This document shows positions 41,712-51,400 of a stretch of 64,000 bases of DNA, piece after piece. A program made the translations under genes and the position numbers. Where the stretch lies: NCBI RefSeq assembly GCF_002343915.1, contig NZ_NETK01000001.1:124001-188000 (forward strand), in the 5' to 3' direction. The notes beneath the pieces are model-generated. The model was not told the DNA's origin, searched no databases, and worked only from the letters and a program-made list of their open reading frames with translations. Source of the stretch: Nannocystis exedens. GTDB lineage: Bacteria; Myxococcota_A; Polyangia; Nannocystales; Nannocystaceae. The first letter of the stretch is position 1, and every line of letters begins with the position of its first letter.

Positions 41712-42710
41712 ATGAACCCTCGAACCGTGTGTGCCATTCTCTGCTGGATCTCGCTCGTCGGCCCCGGGGCTTCGGGGTGCGGCGCATCGACGAACGATTC
41801 GACGGACTCGAACCACACCGGCTCGTCCGGGGGGCACGCCTCGACGAGCTCGGCGACCGGGGTCGTGACCACCGGCGGACCGTCGAGCACGAGCGAGGCG
41901 GGCGGCGGACCGGCGAGCGCGAGCGAGACGGGCGGCGACAGCACCGGCTCTTCGGGCTCGAGCGCGCCGACCGAAGGGGACGATGACAGCAGCGGGTCCT
42001 CGGACTCGAGCGGCCCGGGCAGCGAGAGCTCCGGGTCGCCGATCGACATCCCGGGCTGGACGCTGACCTTCCACGACGAGTTCGAGGGCGACGCGCTCGA
42101 TCCGGCCAAGGGCTGGCTGGTCTACGGCGGGCCGCAGGGCAACGCGCCCGACTTCTCGCACTTCGACCCCGCCCAGGTGAGTGTCTCCGACGGGGCCCTC
42201 CACCTGAAGATCGAGAAGCGCGAGGTGAACGGGCGCCCCTACGCATGCGGCGGCGTCGAACCCGATCTCGGCACGGTCCAGACCTACGGCCGCTGGGTCG
42301 CGCGCGTGCGGTTCCCCCCGGGCAAGGGAAACGTCGGGTACATCGGCCTGTTCGGCGAGACCACGACCGAGGTCGATTTCGGCGAGGTCGCCGGCAAGTC
42401 GCCGCTGGAGAACAGCTTCACCCAGCACTGGGGCGACGGCGAGTCGGAGCAGTACACGTGGTCCGGGACCGACTCGACCGCCGATTTCCACGAATACACC
42501 CTGATCTGGGAGCCCGGGACGCTGACCTGGCTCGTCGACGGCGAGCAGCTGCATCAGATGACGCAGCACTTCGACGACGCGCCGCTCCTGTTCGCCATGG
42601 GCGACTGGGCCGCCCCCTGCGACATCGATTGGGCGGGCTGCCCCGACGATACGACGCCGTATCCAGCGTACATGGACGTCGATTACGTGCGCATCTACAA
42701 GAAGGAGTGA
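41712..42710 (+). CDS. GH16 family beta-glucanase/agarase-like lipoprotein
   Basis: 332 residues. Lipobox GASGC (Cys23), Ser/Thr/Gly linker (~25-112), then a GH16 jelly-roll domain. FHDEFEGDALDPAKGWLVYGG is the usual domain start; the catalytic ExDxxE motif is E220-V-D-F-G-E225 (within TTEVDFGEVAGKS). FHEYTLIWEPGTLTWLVDGE and the final DVDYVRIY strand complete the fold. GH16 enzymes cut beta-1,3/1,4-glucans, agarose or carrageenan; the exact substrate cannot be read from sequence. Lipid anchoring on the cell surface suits a predator or agar-etching myxobacterium. It is an intact gene next to the fragment zone. Confidence 0.88.
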   Translation: MNPRTVCAILCWISLVGPGASGCGASTNDSTDSNHTGSSGGHASTSSATGVVTTGGPSSTSEAGGGPASASETGGDSTGSSGSSAPTEGDDDSSGSSDSSGPGSESSGSPIDIPGWTLTFHDEFEGDALDPAKGWLVYGGPQGNAPDFSHFDPAQVSVSDGALHLKIEKREVNGRPYACGGVEPDLGTVQTYGRWVARVRFPPGKGNVGYIGLFGETTTEVDFGEVAGKSPLENSFTQHWGDGESEQYTWSGTDSTADFHEYTLIWEPGTLTWLVDGEQLHQMTQHFDDAPLLFAMGDWAAPCDIDWAGCPDDTTPYPAYMDVDYVRIYKKE

Positions 42711-43314
42711 CAATGAGAGCACTCTGACGCCAGGACATCGAGGACGCCGGTCCTGCTGGGCCGCCGCCCAGAACCCCCGGTGCCCTCTCCGAGGGCGCAC
42801 CGCACCCCTCCGGTTGCGGTCGAACGCTGAGCCGCCGGTGAAGGCGTCGAGGTGCGCGATGAGCTCGCTGGTCCCCACATCGCCCGGATCGAGGCGGGCA
42901 TCGAGCCGGCGGAAGAGCTGCCGACTCTCGCGTGTCAGCGCCCCGTCCTCGCAGAGGCACGCGCTCGGCCTCGTGCGGCCTCGTGACCCTACCGGACCCG
43001 ACTCCCCGAGGGTTCGTGCCGTTCGTCACGAACTGCCGTTCGCCTTCGAGCCCCGACCCTGTACCCTCGGCCTCTCTTTCGCAGACGTCCTCGGCCTCTT
43101 CCTACCCAACCCCTCCTCGGAATTCCGACTTCGGAACCTCTTCAACGCGACGTGCCGCAACTACTGCCCGCAGCGGGGAAGGCGGCGCGCGACGCCGCGA
43201 GCGCGCGCGACCAGGCCGCCGCGTCGAACTGATCGCCGCGCCGCTCAGCGCAGCGCCCATAGCCGCGGCTCCCCGTCAACCCGGGCGAGCCGGTGCGGTC
43301 GGGCGGACGGACCC
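42711..43314. other. Gap with a possible minus-strand gene remnant
   Basis: On the minus strand about 42965-42820 reads LTRESRQLFRRLDARLDPGD then VGTSELIAHLDAFTGGSAF with good composition but no start or known domain. The remaining sequence has lower GC3 and no gene. It may be the edge of the insertion that brought the SDR-TetR operon. Confidence 0.35.
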
Positions 43315-43356
43315 GTTGACGATGTCAACCTGTTCGAGTAGGTTGACATCGTCAAC
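43315..43356. promoter_or_regulatory. Double operator/promoter of the SDR-tetR operon
   Basis: GTTGACGATGTCAACC (43315-43330) and its exact inverse GGTTGACATCGTCAAC (43341-43356) flank a 10-base spacer. Each half is itself a palindrome, GTTGAC-N3-GTCAAC, so there are two identical operators. TTGACG (43316-43321) and TAGGTT (43339-43344) with a 17-base spacer make a promoter whose -35 lies in the first operator and whose start region lies in the second. The SDR ATG follows at 43358. Confidence 0.88.
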
Positions 43357-43357
43357 C

Positions 43358-44329
43358 ATGGAACTCCTCATGCCCACCATTCTTATCACCGGCGGCCACA
43401 GCGGCATCGGGTTGGAGTGCGTCAAGGAACTCGCCGCGCGGGGGGTCGACATCGTCCTGGCCGGTAGGGACCTTGCGCGCCTCGACGAGACGGCCGCAGC
43501 CCTTCGGCTGCGTTGCGGCGTCAAGGTGACCACACTCGGTATGGACGTCTCGTGCCTGGGCTCGATCCGCGAGGCTGCCGCGCAATGCCGCCGGATGATC
43601 GAAAGCGGCGAGATCGGCCGGCTTCAGGCGATCCTGTGTAATGCGGGGGCGACCTTCCGCGGCGAGCCTTCCTACACCAAGGATGGCTATGAGCTGACCT
43701 TCGCCACGAACTACCTGGGCCACTTCCTTCTAGTCCAGCTCCTGATCGACAGCCTCGAAGAAGATGGCCGGGTGGTGTTTACCGCCAGCGGCACCCACGA
43801 CCCCGACACCACTGACGGCAAGTTCATCGGTCGCGCGGTGAAACCGGACGCATTCGCCCTGGCGAAGACCGGGCTGGACGGGAACAAGCGTCTGCCCGGC
43901 GGCAAGCGCTACACGACCTCGAAGCTCTGCGTGGTGCTGCATGCCTACGAGCTCGACCGCCGGCTGAAGGCGGCCGGACTCCGCATCTCATCCATCGCCT
44001 ATGACCCTGGCGCCATAGCGGCAACCGGCTTGCTCAGGGACGTGCCAGGACCGGCAAGGGCGATGATCGGGTCGCGACCGGTCCGCTGGCTGATGAAACG
44101 GGTCGGCCTGACCCTCGGCGATCTGGTCCAGTCCGGCCGCGCCCTTGCCCATCTCGCGGTCTCGAGCGATGTCTTGTCGGGGCGCTATTATCAGTGGAAG
44201 GACGGCGCCCTCCACGAAAGGCGTTCGGCCGATCTGACCTACGATCAGATGCTGGCTGAAGCGCTGTGGCGGGACTCTAGGACGCTCGTGCAACTGAGCC
44301 CCGAGGAGGAACCCGAAAGGCTCAAATGA
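43358..44329 (+). CDS. SDR-family oxidoreductase, regulated by adjacent TetR
   Basis: 323 residues. Cofactor loop TGGHSGIG (~residues 10-17), LCNAGA, and active-site YTTSK (within KRYTTSKLCVVLHAYEL). The long C-terminal part and the order of motifs resemble protochlorophyllide-reductase-like/retinol-dehydrogenase SDRs. The ATG at 43358 or at 43370 could be used. It overlaps the tetR gene by ATGA, so both form one operon behind a double operator. Codon use is noticeably less GC3-biased than the host genes (CTAGTC, GTGTTT, TGTAAT), which suggests acquisition by transfer. The natural substrate and inducer are probably the same or related small molecule. Confidence 0.88.
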   Translation: MELLMPTILITGGHSGIGLECVKELAARGVDIVLAGRDLARLDETAAALRLRCGVKVTTLGMDVSCLGSIREAAAQCRRMIESGEIGRLQAILCNAGATFRGEPSYTKDGYELTFATNYLGHFLLVQLLIDSLEEDGRVVFTASGTHDPDTTDGKFIGRAVKPDAFALAKTGLDGNKRLPGGKRYTTSKLCVVLHAYELDRRLKAAGLRISSIAYDPGAIAATGLLRDVPGPARAMIGSRPVRWLMKRVGLTLGDLVQSGRALAHLAVSSDVLSGRYYQWKDGALHERRSADLTYDQMLAEALWRDSRTLVQLSPEEEPERLK

Positions 44330-44889
44330 CGACGCACGACAAACTGGTTCAGGCCGCAGCGACATTGCTGGACACGGGTGGCGAACAGGCCGTTACCCTG
44401 CGCGCGGTCGGTCATGCGGCGGGGCTCTCTCACAATGCCCCTTACAAGCATTTCCGAAACCGCGACGCTCTGCTCGCGGCCGTCGCCACAGCGGACCTTG
44501 AAGCCCTGGCCACAACGTTCGCGGAACTACGCGGCTCGGCACGAGCACCCAGGGACAAGCTGCTGGAGGCCATCGGCGCCCTAGTGACGTTCAGCCGGGA
44601 GCGGCCAGCGCGCTATCGGCTTGTCTTCAGCACACCGACTCTAGCCCAATACCATGTCGAGCTGCAGGCGCAAAGTACCGCCTGCCTGGCTGAGATCATG
44701 GCCATGGTCGAGGACTGTAAAAGCGCGAACGAGCTGCCTGAGGCCCCCACCAAGAGCCTAGCGAGCCTGTTCCTGGCGACAATGCATGGCCTCGTTACCA
44801 TGGAAGCCAACGGCCTGCTGCAGCGGGAAAAAGGGCTGCCGACCGTTGAGGAGAACATCGCCCTGATGGTCAGCCTAGTGTCACGCTAG
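44326..44889 (+). CDS. TetR/AcrR family repressor
   Basis: 187 residues. HTH at ~residues 22-47 (LRAVGHAAGLSHNAPYKHFR). The remaining helices match a small ligand-binding TetR C-domain (PARYRLVFSTPTLAQYHV, LASLFLATMHGLVTME). It starts inside the SDR stop (ATGA) and is presumably the protein that binds the two GTTGAC-N3-GTCAAC operators 1 kb upstream, repressing its own operon. Its TAG stop codon at 44887-44889 is part of the CTAG target site of the adjoining insertion sequence, but the coding sequence is complete. Confidence 0.88.
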   Translation: MTTHDKLVQAAATLLDTGGEQAVTLRAVGHAAGLSHNAPYKHFRNRDALLAAVATADLEALATTFAELRGSARAPRDKLLEAIGALVTFSRERPARYRLVFSTPTLAQYHVELQAQSTACLAEIMAMVEDCKSANELPEAPTKSLASLFLATMHGLVTMEANGLLQREKGLPTVEENIALMVSLVSR

Positions 44890-46646
44890 TCCGGATTTCT
44901 CACCACGGATAGGTGGGGCCCGGCAAGCGGCTGTCAAGCGGCTTGGCGGGAGGTTGTTGGACGCCGTCGACGTGAGCCGCGAGGCCGCGCTCGTTACGCC
45001 CGGGGCTGGCGCGAGATCGAGCTGTAAGAGGGATTACAAAGCCGGCTACGCGTTTTGGGTGACCTGCGCATAAGGACAGACGAATCCCGGCGCGCAGCGC
45101 AGCGCACCATTGTGTGACGGACGGCGAGGGCCGTCAGCGTCTCATGACGTGATGACGGTGGAGGTTCTCGAGGACGCGCCACCACACGTGCTGGAGTGGG
45201 AAGACTGAGCTTAGGGAGACGCGGATCCTGCGGACCGAGGCGGTGACGATGGCGCCGATCTTGAGCAGCCGCGTGCGGATCGTGGAGACCTGGGCGTGGG
45301 CGAGCTCGGTGCCGGCGAGGGCGAGTCGGCGGAGCTCGTTGAGGATCATGTAGGCGACGGACGAGAGCCACAGGCGGAGCTGGTTGGCGCGCAGCGTGTG
45401 GGCGCTGGTGCGGTCGGCGAAGAGGCCGAGTTGCTGCTCCTTGATCCTGTTCTCCATGTCTCCGCGAGCGCAGTAGAGGTCCTCGTAGAGCGAGCGCGCG
45501 TCGTACTCGTCATGCGAGAGGTTGGTGGCGACGAAGCGCGGATTCTCCTTGTCCGTCGTGTACTCGGCCTTGCCGACCACCCGGCGCTCTCGCGACCACG
45601 TCCGGTTGGTCTCGTAGCGAAAGTCCTTGAAGACGCGTGCTTCCTTGCCGGTCTGCTCGGAGGTGGTGCGGGCCTGCGTCATCTCGTCCTCGATCTCGGC
45701 GATCAGGCGCGAGTTCTTCTGCAGGCCGAGGACGAAGAAGAGGCCGTTGTCCTCGCACCAGCGCATGACCTCGTCGCGGCAGAAGCCGGAATCGCCGCGC
45801 ACGATGATCCGGACGGCCGGCCAGCGAGCGAGGATCTGACTGACGATCCTCTCGAGCTCCTCGACCGCGCCGCTGACTGGCTGCTTGTCGGCGGTGTTCA
45901 GCGCGGCGCCAAGGATGAAGTCGCCGCAGAAGACGTACAGCGGCAGGTAGCAGTAGCTGTCGTAGAAGCCATGGAAGAAGCGACCCTCCTGCTTGCCGTG
46001 TACGGGGTCGTCCGTCGCGTCGAGATCGAGGACGATCTCGGCGGGCGGCCGATCGTGCGCGGCCAGGAAGGTGTCGACGAAGAGGCGCTGAATCCCGTGG
46101 TCGTCGTAGCTGATCTTCTTGTAGCGCTCGTCGCCGGCCACCGTGGGCTTCGCCAGCTCCAGGCGGTTCAGCGTGCTCTTGCCCGCCAGCGCATGGCCCC
46201 GGTCGCGCACCCGCTTGCGCTGCTCGCCGGTCGGATCGGCCTTGCCTATCGCCAGCGCGAGCAAGGCATCGTCGCGGAGCACGTCGTGGTCGTTCAGGTC
46301 CTCGTAACCACACAGCAGGCCCAGCACGCGCTGCGCGAGCAGTTCCTCGACGGTGTGCTCGACCCGGCTCGGGTCGCGGTGGTCCCGAAAGCAGGCCGCG
46401 AAGTCCCGAAACACACCTGAACTCTTGGTCAGCTCGCGCAGCAACAGCAGGCCGCCGTCCGAGCTGACCCGCCCGGCGTCGAAGGCGGCCTCGACACGCC
46501 TCCGCCCGGCCGGTTGAAAATCGAACTCGGTGCGGATACACCTTGTCGTGTTCCGGCCGTACCCCTGGGTGGTCAGCAATCGTTTCACACCCGCTCGAAC
46601 TCGGGAAGTGCGGCCGGAATTCCTTCCCGTGGTGAGAAATCCGGAC
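44890..46646 (-). mobile_element. IS1380-family insertion sequence, complete
   Basis: Perfect 19-base terminal inverted repeats: TCCGGATTTCTCACCACGG at 44890-44908 and its complement at 46628-46646. They are flanked by direct repeats CTAG (44886-44889 and 46647-46650), a 4-base target duplication as expected for the family. Length 1757 bases, with one transposase gene. The left CTAG carries the tetR stop codon; the right one includes the first base of the IS630 element, so this copy inserted after it. Confidence 0.92.
45134..46588 (-). CDS. IS1380-family DDE transposase
   Basis: 484 residues, full length. The DDE core is visible: first Asp in VLDLDATDDPVHG, second in RGDSGFCRDEVMRWCEDNG, and the Glu in GDMENRIKEQQLGLFADRTS, which is the signature RxxxExxIKE region of the IS4/IS1380 group. 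Cuts and pastes the element. The gene fills the IS between terminal repeats on the minus strand. A plus-strand frame covering most of the same DNA is a shadow. No frameshift or stop is seen, so the element may be active. Confidence 0.93.
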   Translation of the reverse strand: MKRLLTTQGYGRNTTRCIRTEFDFQPAGRRRVEAAFDAGRVSSDGGLLLLRELTKSSGVFRDFAACFRDHRDPSRVEHTVEELLAQRVLGLLCGYEDLNDHDVLRDDALLALAIGKADPTGEQRKRVRDRGHALAGKSTLNRLELAKPTVAGDERYKKISYDDHGIQRLFVDTFLAAHDRPPAEIVLDLDATDDPVHGKQEGRFFHGFYDSYCYLPLYVFCGDFILGAALNTADKQPVSGAVEELERIVSQILARWPAVRIIVRGDSGFCRDEVMRWCEDNGLFFVLGLQKNSRLIAEIEDEMTQARTTSEQTGKEARVFKDFRYETNRTWSRERRVVGKAEYTTDKENPRFVATNLSHDEYDARSLYEDLYCARGDMENRIKEQQLGLFADRTSAHTLRANQLRLWLSSVAYMILNELRRLALAGTELAHAQVSTIRTRLLKIGAIVTASVRRIRVSLSSVFPLQHVWWRVLENLHRHHVMRR

Positions 46647-46649
46647 TAG

Positions 46650-47864
46650 TGCTGCGACCGTAAGGTAGCGATCCGAAAACGATGCGCGAATTTGCGCTCT
46701 GACCTGGAACGTGATCTACGGGTGCCATGAGGCAGAAGAAGCCGCGGCCCCGGTTCCCCGGACTCAAGCTCAAGGACGAGGATCGAGAACTCCTGCGCCG
46801 AAAAGCCCGGGAGCGGCTCACGGTGCGGACCTGGAAGCGAATTCGCATGCTGCAGTTGCTGGACGAGGGGAAGACGCTGGCGGCGACGGCGGCAGCGGTT
46901 GGATCGGCGGTCCCCTCGGTTCGGCGGGTTGGAGAGCGGTATCTCGCTGCGGGCGTCGAGGTCGCGCTCAAGGACGCGAAGCGACCGGTCCCACCGCGGA
47001 AGCTCGATGCTCGGCAAGAAGCCGCGATCGTCGCCATGGTTTGCGGGCCACCTCCTGAAGGACGCGCTCGGTGGACAATCATGCTCATCGTCGAGGAGTG
47101 CATGAAACGCAAGCTCGTCGACCAAGTCGGCCGGGAGACGATCCGGGTGTTGCTGAAAAACCACGCGCTCAAACCGTGGCGGGAAAAAAATGTGGTGCGT
47201 TCCTCAGATCGACGAGGAGTACGTCGCGCGGATGGACGACGTCCTCGACACCCTGGCGCGACCAGCCGACGCGTCGGAGCCGGTCGTCGCTCTGGATGAA
47301 CGACCGGTCGTGCTTCGAGACCCCGCTCGACCTGGCCGGCCAGCCTCACCTGGCCGCATGGCCCGTCAAGACTATGAATACGTGCGGCGCGGAACCGCAA
47401 ATGTCTTCTGCATCGTCGAACCCAAGGCAGGGCGCCACCTGACCTATGCGACGCCGAACCGCACGGCGAAGCAGTTCGCTCGGGCTCTCCGCAAGATAGC
47501 TCAACGATATCGTTCGGCGCGGACAATTCACCTCGTCATGGACAATCTTAACACCCACCGCCAGAACTCGTTATGCACCGCTTTCGGCGATGACGCGGGG
47601 CGCGAGCTTTGGAGCCGGTTTACCGTGCACTATACTCCCAAGCACGGGAGTTGGCTCAACCCTGCCGAGAACGAGGCGAGCTTATGGTCACGTGAATGCC
47701 TTGGACGGCTTCGGATCGGCTCTCTCTCCGAACTGCGCCGTCGAACGTCTCTGTGGAACAAGGACGCCCACCGCCGGCGGCGGAAGATCACTTGGCGGTT
47801 CACCAAGGAGCAAGCCCGAGCGGTGTTCAGAATCAGCCAGATCACTACGTCGCGGTCGGAGCAC
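46650..47864 (+). mobile_element. IS630-family insertion sequence
   Basis: Imperfect terminal repeats of ~27 bases: GTGCTGCGACCG at 46650 and, on the other strand from 47864, GTGCTCCGACCG. The element is bordered by TA on both sides (46648-46649 and 47865-47866), the standard IS630 target duplication. Without it and the IS1380 copy, the flanks rejoin as CGC-TAG-GTG, restoring the tetR end. Length 1215 bases. Confidence 0.88.
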
Positions 47865-47867
47865 TAG
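46727..47867 (+). CDS. IS630 transposase in two frames joined at an A7 run
   Basis: The first frame (46727 to the A-run) holds the N-terminal HTH (TWKRIRMLQLLDEGKTLAAT and AAVGSAVPSVRRV) and the linker up to HALKPWREK. The second frame from 47190 continues MWCVPQIDEEYVARMDDVLD, then the catalytic residues: VVALDERPV, HLVMDNLNTH and NPAENEASLW. The frames meet at AAAAAAA (47184-47190). Reading six instead of seven A residues gives the normal family join PWREKMWC. Either translational/transcriptional slippage makes the full protein, as known for other IS630 elements, or a base was gained. The unshifted product would end at 47299. The TAG stop is formed by the duplicated TA plus a flanking G. 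Confidence 0.85.
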
Positions 47868-48403
47868 GTGGTGCGCCGAGCTCGCCGGACGGCGATTACA
47901 AAAAATAGTGGCTCCGGCAACCACGGCGGGCGCCCATGGGCGCCCACCTTTCCGAGCGCCCCTTCCCTCGATCGCATTCACACGGAAAACCGCCGAACGA
48001 CGCCTGCGCTGCGAAGCGCCGACGGCCGCGGGCGACCTCGCCGGCGCCGCCGAACTCCTCGACCGCCACGCCCTGCGGCGACGAACCAAGACACTCGGCA
48101 TCGAGCAGGAAAGCCCACGCCGGCGCCTCCTCGGGAGGCCGCCGAGCACGTGAATTGCTGCCGGAGCCGGGCAGGAGCTTGCCCGTCGCGCGAAGTGCCC
48201 GCCGACAAGCGTTACATCGCTCGCCGGTGTTGCCAACGGACGGAGCCGACGACCGTGGGTGTGGGTGACGGCCGGCGTTGCTGTGCCGTCGGGTCGGGGG
48301 CGTCATCGCGGTACAGTGGCGGGGCGCCCAGGGTCGCCCACGGCCTCGATGTCTGCCTGCGCCCGCGCGTTCGATCGTCATGAGCGACGAACCGAGGGCC
48401 CAG
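47868..48403. other. Gap with GGGCGCCCA repeats, no gene
   Basis: Paired GGGCGCCCA units lie at 47928-47946 and a looser pair at 48322-48340. Open frames are short Arg/Pro shadows. It is between convergent genes (IS transposase and the kinase). Confidence 0.4.
47928..47946. repeat. GGGCGCCCA tandem pair
   Basis: GGGCGCCCA-TGGGCGCCCA: two adjacent 8-base-core palindromes. Related copies are at 48322 (pair) and 53448 (three copies). Confidence 0.7.
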
Positions 48404-51400
48404 CTAATTGGGTTTCAGGTGAGCGAGAGCCGCCAATTCGGGGCGCGCGCGGATGACGTCGCCGACGAGCAGCGGGACCGCGCTGTTGGTGCGCGCCTTG
48501 GCGATCGCCTCGCGAGCGAGCGCGATGTCGCCGTCGGCGGCGGCCAGCGACGCGAGATCGAGCCAGAGCAGCCAGCGCTCCGCCGCTTGCGGCGTGTCGG
48601 CAGCGAGGTCCGCCGCGAGCTCGATCGCGCGTTCGAGGTCGGCGCGGGCGCGGTCCGGCTCGCCGGCGCGGAGGTATGCGCGGGCGCGCCACGTCAGCAG
48701 GTCGCAGGCGCGGGCGCGGGCGTCCGGCGTCTGCGCGGCGGCCGACAACTGCGCGGCGTCGAGGGTCCCGAGCACGCTCAGCAGCGCGTCGCGGGCCCGC
48801 GGGTCGCCGAGGTGGTTGACGGCGGTGTTGCGCCACAGCGCGTGGTTGGCGTCGAGGAAGCGCTCGGGGTCGAGTTCGCGCAGCAGCGGGCTCATGACGT
48901 CGGGCCGCGCGCGCAGGGCGGTCAGCAGCGCCGGCTCGAGCGGTCCGGGGGTGGCGAGCAGCGCGGCCCACAGCGCGCGCGCCTCGGCGACGCGGCCGAC
49001 CTGCCACAGCGCGTGGGCCCGCCACACCTGCTCGTCGGGCGCGAGCGGGCCGACGCGGTCGAAGGCCGCCAGCGCGGCCACCGGGTCGTTGCGGACGAGC
49101 GCGCTCGTCAGGCTCGCGCGCGCGGAGTCGGTCGGCGGCGCGTCGACGGGCCGGCCGCCGCGCATCGTCACGCGGTGCAGCTCGGCGGTAATCCACGACG
49201 GCCTGTCGTGGACGGTGCGGACGACGAGGCGGTAGCGGCCGGCCGGCGGGAGTTCGTCCGTCAGCGGCTCGCGGAGCGTCCGCGAGGTGCCGTCGGGCGC
49301 GGTCAGCTCGCACGCGACCTCGCCGAGCGCCGGGAGCACCGACACACGCATGGTCAAGCGGGTGGCGACGTCGGTGCGCCGCGGCCCGATCGTCGGCGGC
49401 CGGAGGTCGGACAGCCGTCGGTCGGCCAGGCCGCACATGAACACCCGCGCGACCTCGACGCCGCCGCGGCTGGTGCCGAGGGTGTGCGCGCCGAGCCAGA
49501 CCGTCGGCGGGGCCTTCGGGCCCTCGCCCTCGGGGACGAGGACCACCTCGAGGCCGCTGCCCCACTCGGTCTCGGCGACGGTGAAGTCGGCGGCGAGCTC
49601 GAGCAGTTCGCCCGACCACTCGACGGGCAGCGAGGCGAGCGGGCCCTCGCGGTCGGCGGCGATCGCCAGGCTGCGCGCGCCGGGCGGGTGGCGCAGCCCG
49701 AGCGGCTTGTCGATCGTCCACGCCGGCGCGAGCGGGCGGTCGAAGCCGACGTCGACGCGCTCGCGGGCGACTGCGACCAGTGGCGCCCAGCGGTGCTCGA
49801 GCGCCTCGCGGACGTCGACGTCGAGCCCGGGCGAGGCCTGCAGCGCCGCGATCGTCTGCAGCGCGGCCTCGTAGTCGCCGAGGCGGAGCTGGGCCCGCAT
49901 CGCGCCCTGCAGCGCGTCGACGGCGAACTCGGGTGCCTGCGCGGCGTCGCGGAACAGCCCCTCGGCCTCGCGGTCGCGGCCGGAGCGCTCGCGCAGCACG
50001 CCGGCCGTGTAGAAGGCGAGAGCGCGCGAGTTGGGCCGCGAGGCGCGGCGGCCGAGGTCGGCGAACTCGCTCGCCGCCTCGTCGACTAGGCCGAGGCTTT
50101 GCAGCGACTTGGCGTGCTGCCACGTGCGGTTCCAGGCCGGGTCGTCGAGCTCCGGCGGCGTCGGGGGCTCCGGCGCGGACGGGGTCGACACGACCTCGTC
50201 CCCGCCGGCACCGAGCACCCACGTCCGAGTCCCACGGTCGGCCTCGGGGATGTTGACGATCAGCTCGTCGGCAGCGTCGTCGTCGAGCTGGGCGAACGCG
50301 AGGACCTGCAGGTCGCCCAGGATCACCGGCGAGAACTCGCCGTCGTCCTCCTGCAGGTACAGCAGGGAGTGCGCGCGGCCGCCGTGCCCGTACTCGACCG
50401 CGATGTCGTCGCGGCCGTCGCCGTTGGCGTCGCCGACCAGCAGCGGCCACGAGTCGAACTTGAGGGCGCCGGCCGGCTGGGGGTACGCGAGGTAGTCGCG
50501 CCGGACCAGGCGCTCGCCGTCGTGGCCGAACACGTACAGGCCCTCGGGGTCGCCGTGGGGCCTGTCGGGCGGGAACACGAGCGAGCTCGCGTCGACGTTG
50601 ACGTTGTGGGCGATCAGCAGCGGCGCCCCTCCCGGCCCGCGAAGCGGCGCGATGCCGAGGAGCATGCCGAGCTTGTCGCGCGCGACGGTCCGCAGCGTCC
50701 GCGTCGCCAGGTCGAGCCGCAGCAGGCGGACGTCGTAGGCGCGCCAGCCCATGAAGCTCGCGGCGAGCTCGTCGCGGCCGTCGCCGTCGAGGTCGACCGG
50801 CGCGAGCCCGCTCGGGATCGAATGCAGCGTCTCGGTCATGCTGTAGACGACCCGACGCTCCCACCCGCCGTCGTTCCGCGGGATCAGCGAGTTGACCTGG
50901 TACCCAGTGCCTGTCCCGACGTACAGCTCGCGGACGCCGTCGCCGTCGAGGTCGGCGGAGGTCATCGCGGTCGGGAGCGCGTCGTCCCAGGTCAACAGCG
51001 GGGCGAGGCTGTCGGCGTCGGCGCGGTAGAGGGTGATCGGCAGCGCGCTCGCCAGGCCGCGGCCGACGGCGTACAGCGGCTCGCCCGGGGCCACCAGCAA
51101 GAGCTTCGTACCCGTGGGGGCCGGCAGCGCGCGCACCGGCGGCAGCCCCGGCGCGCGCGCGGCGACGTGCAGCACCCGCGGGTCGTCGCGCGTCGACGTC
51201 AGCACCACGCGGTCGGCGTCGACGAAGACCCGGTCGACGTCGCGGTAGCTCGTCGCGCTCGCGCCGACGAGCGCGTCGGCGAGCGCGCGCACGCTCGCCG
51301 GCCCGCCTTGGGCCAGCTCGACGCGCGCGGCCGCGAAGTCGCGCCGGCCGAACGCGACGTCGCGCCGCAGCCCGGCGAGCTCCGGCGCCGCGTCCGGGTG

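Noticed and set aside
45296..46420. A plus-strand frame inside IS1380
   Set aside because: Shadow of the transposase, which has full DDE motifs on the minus strand.
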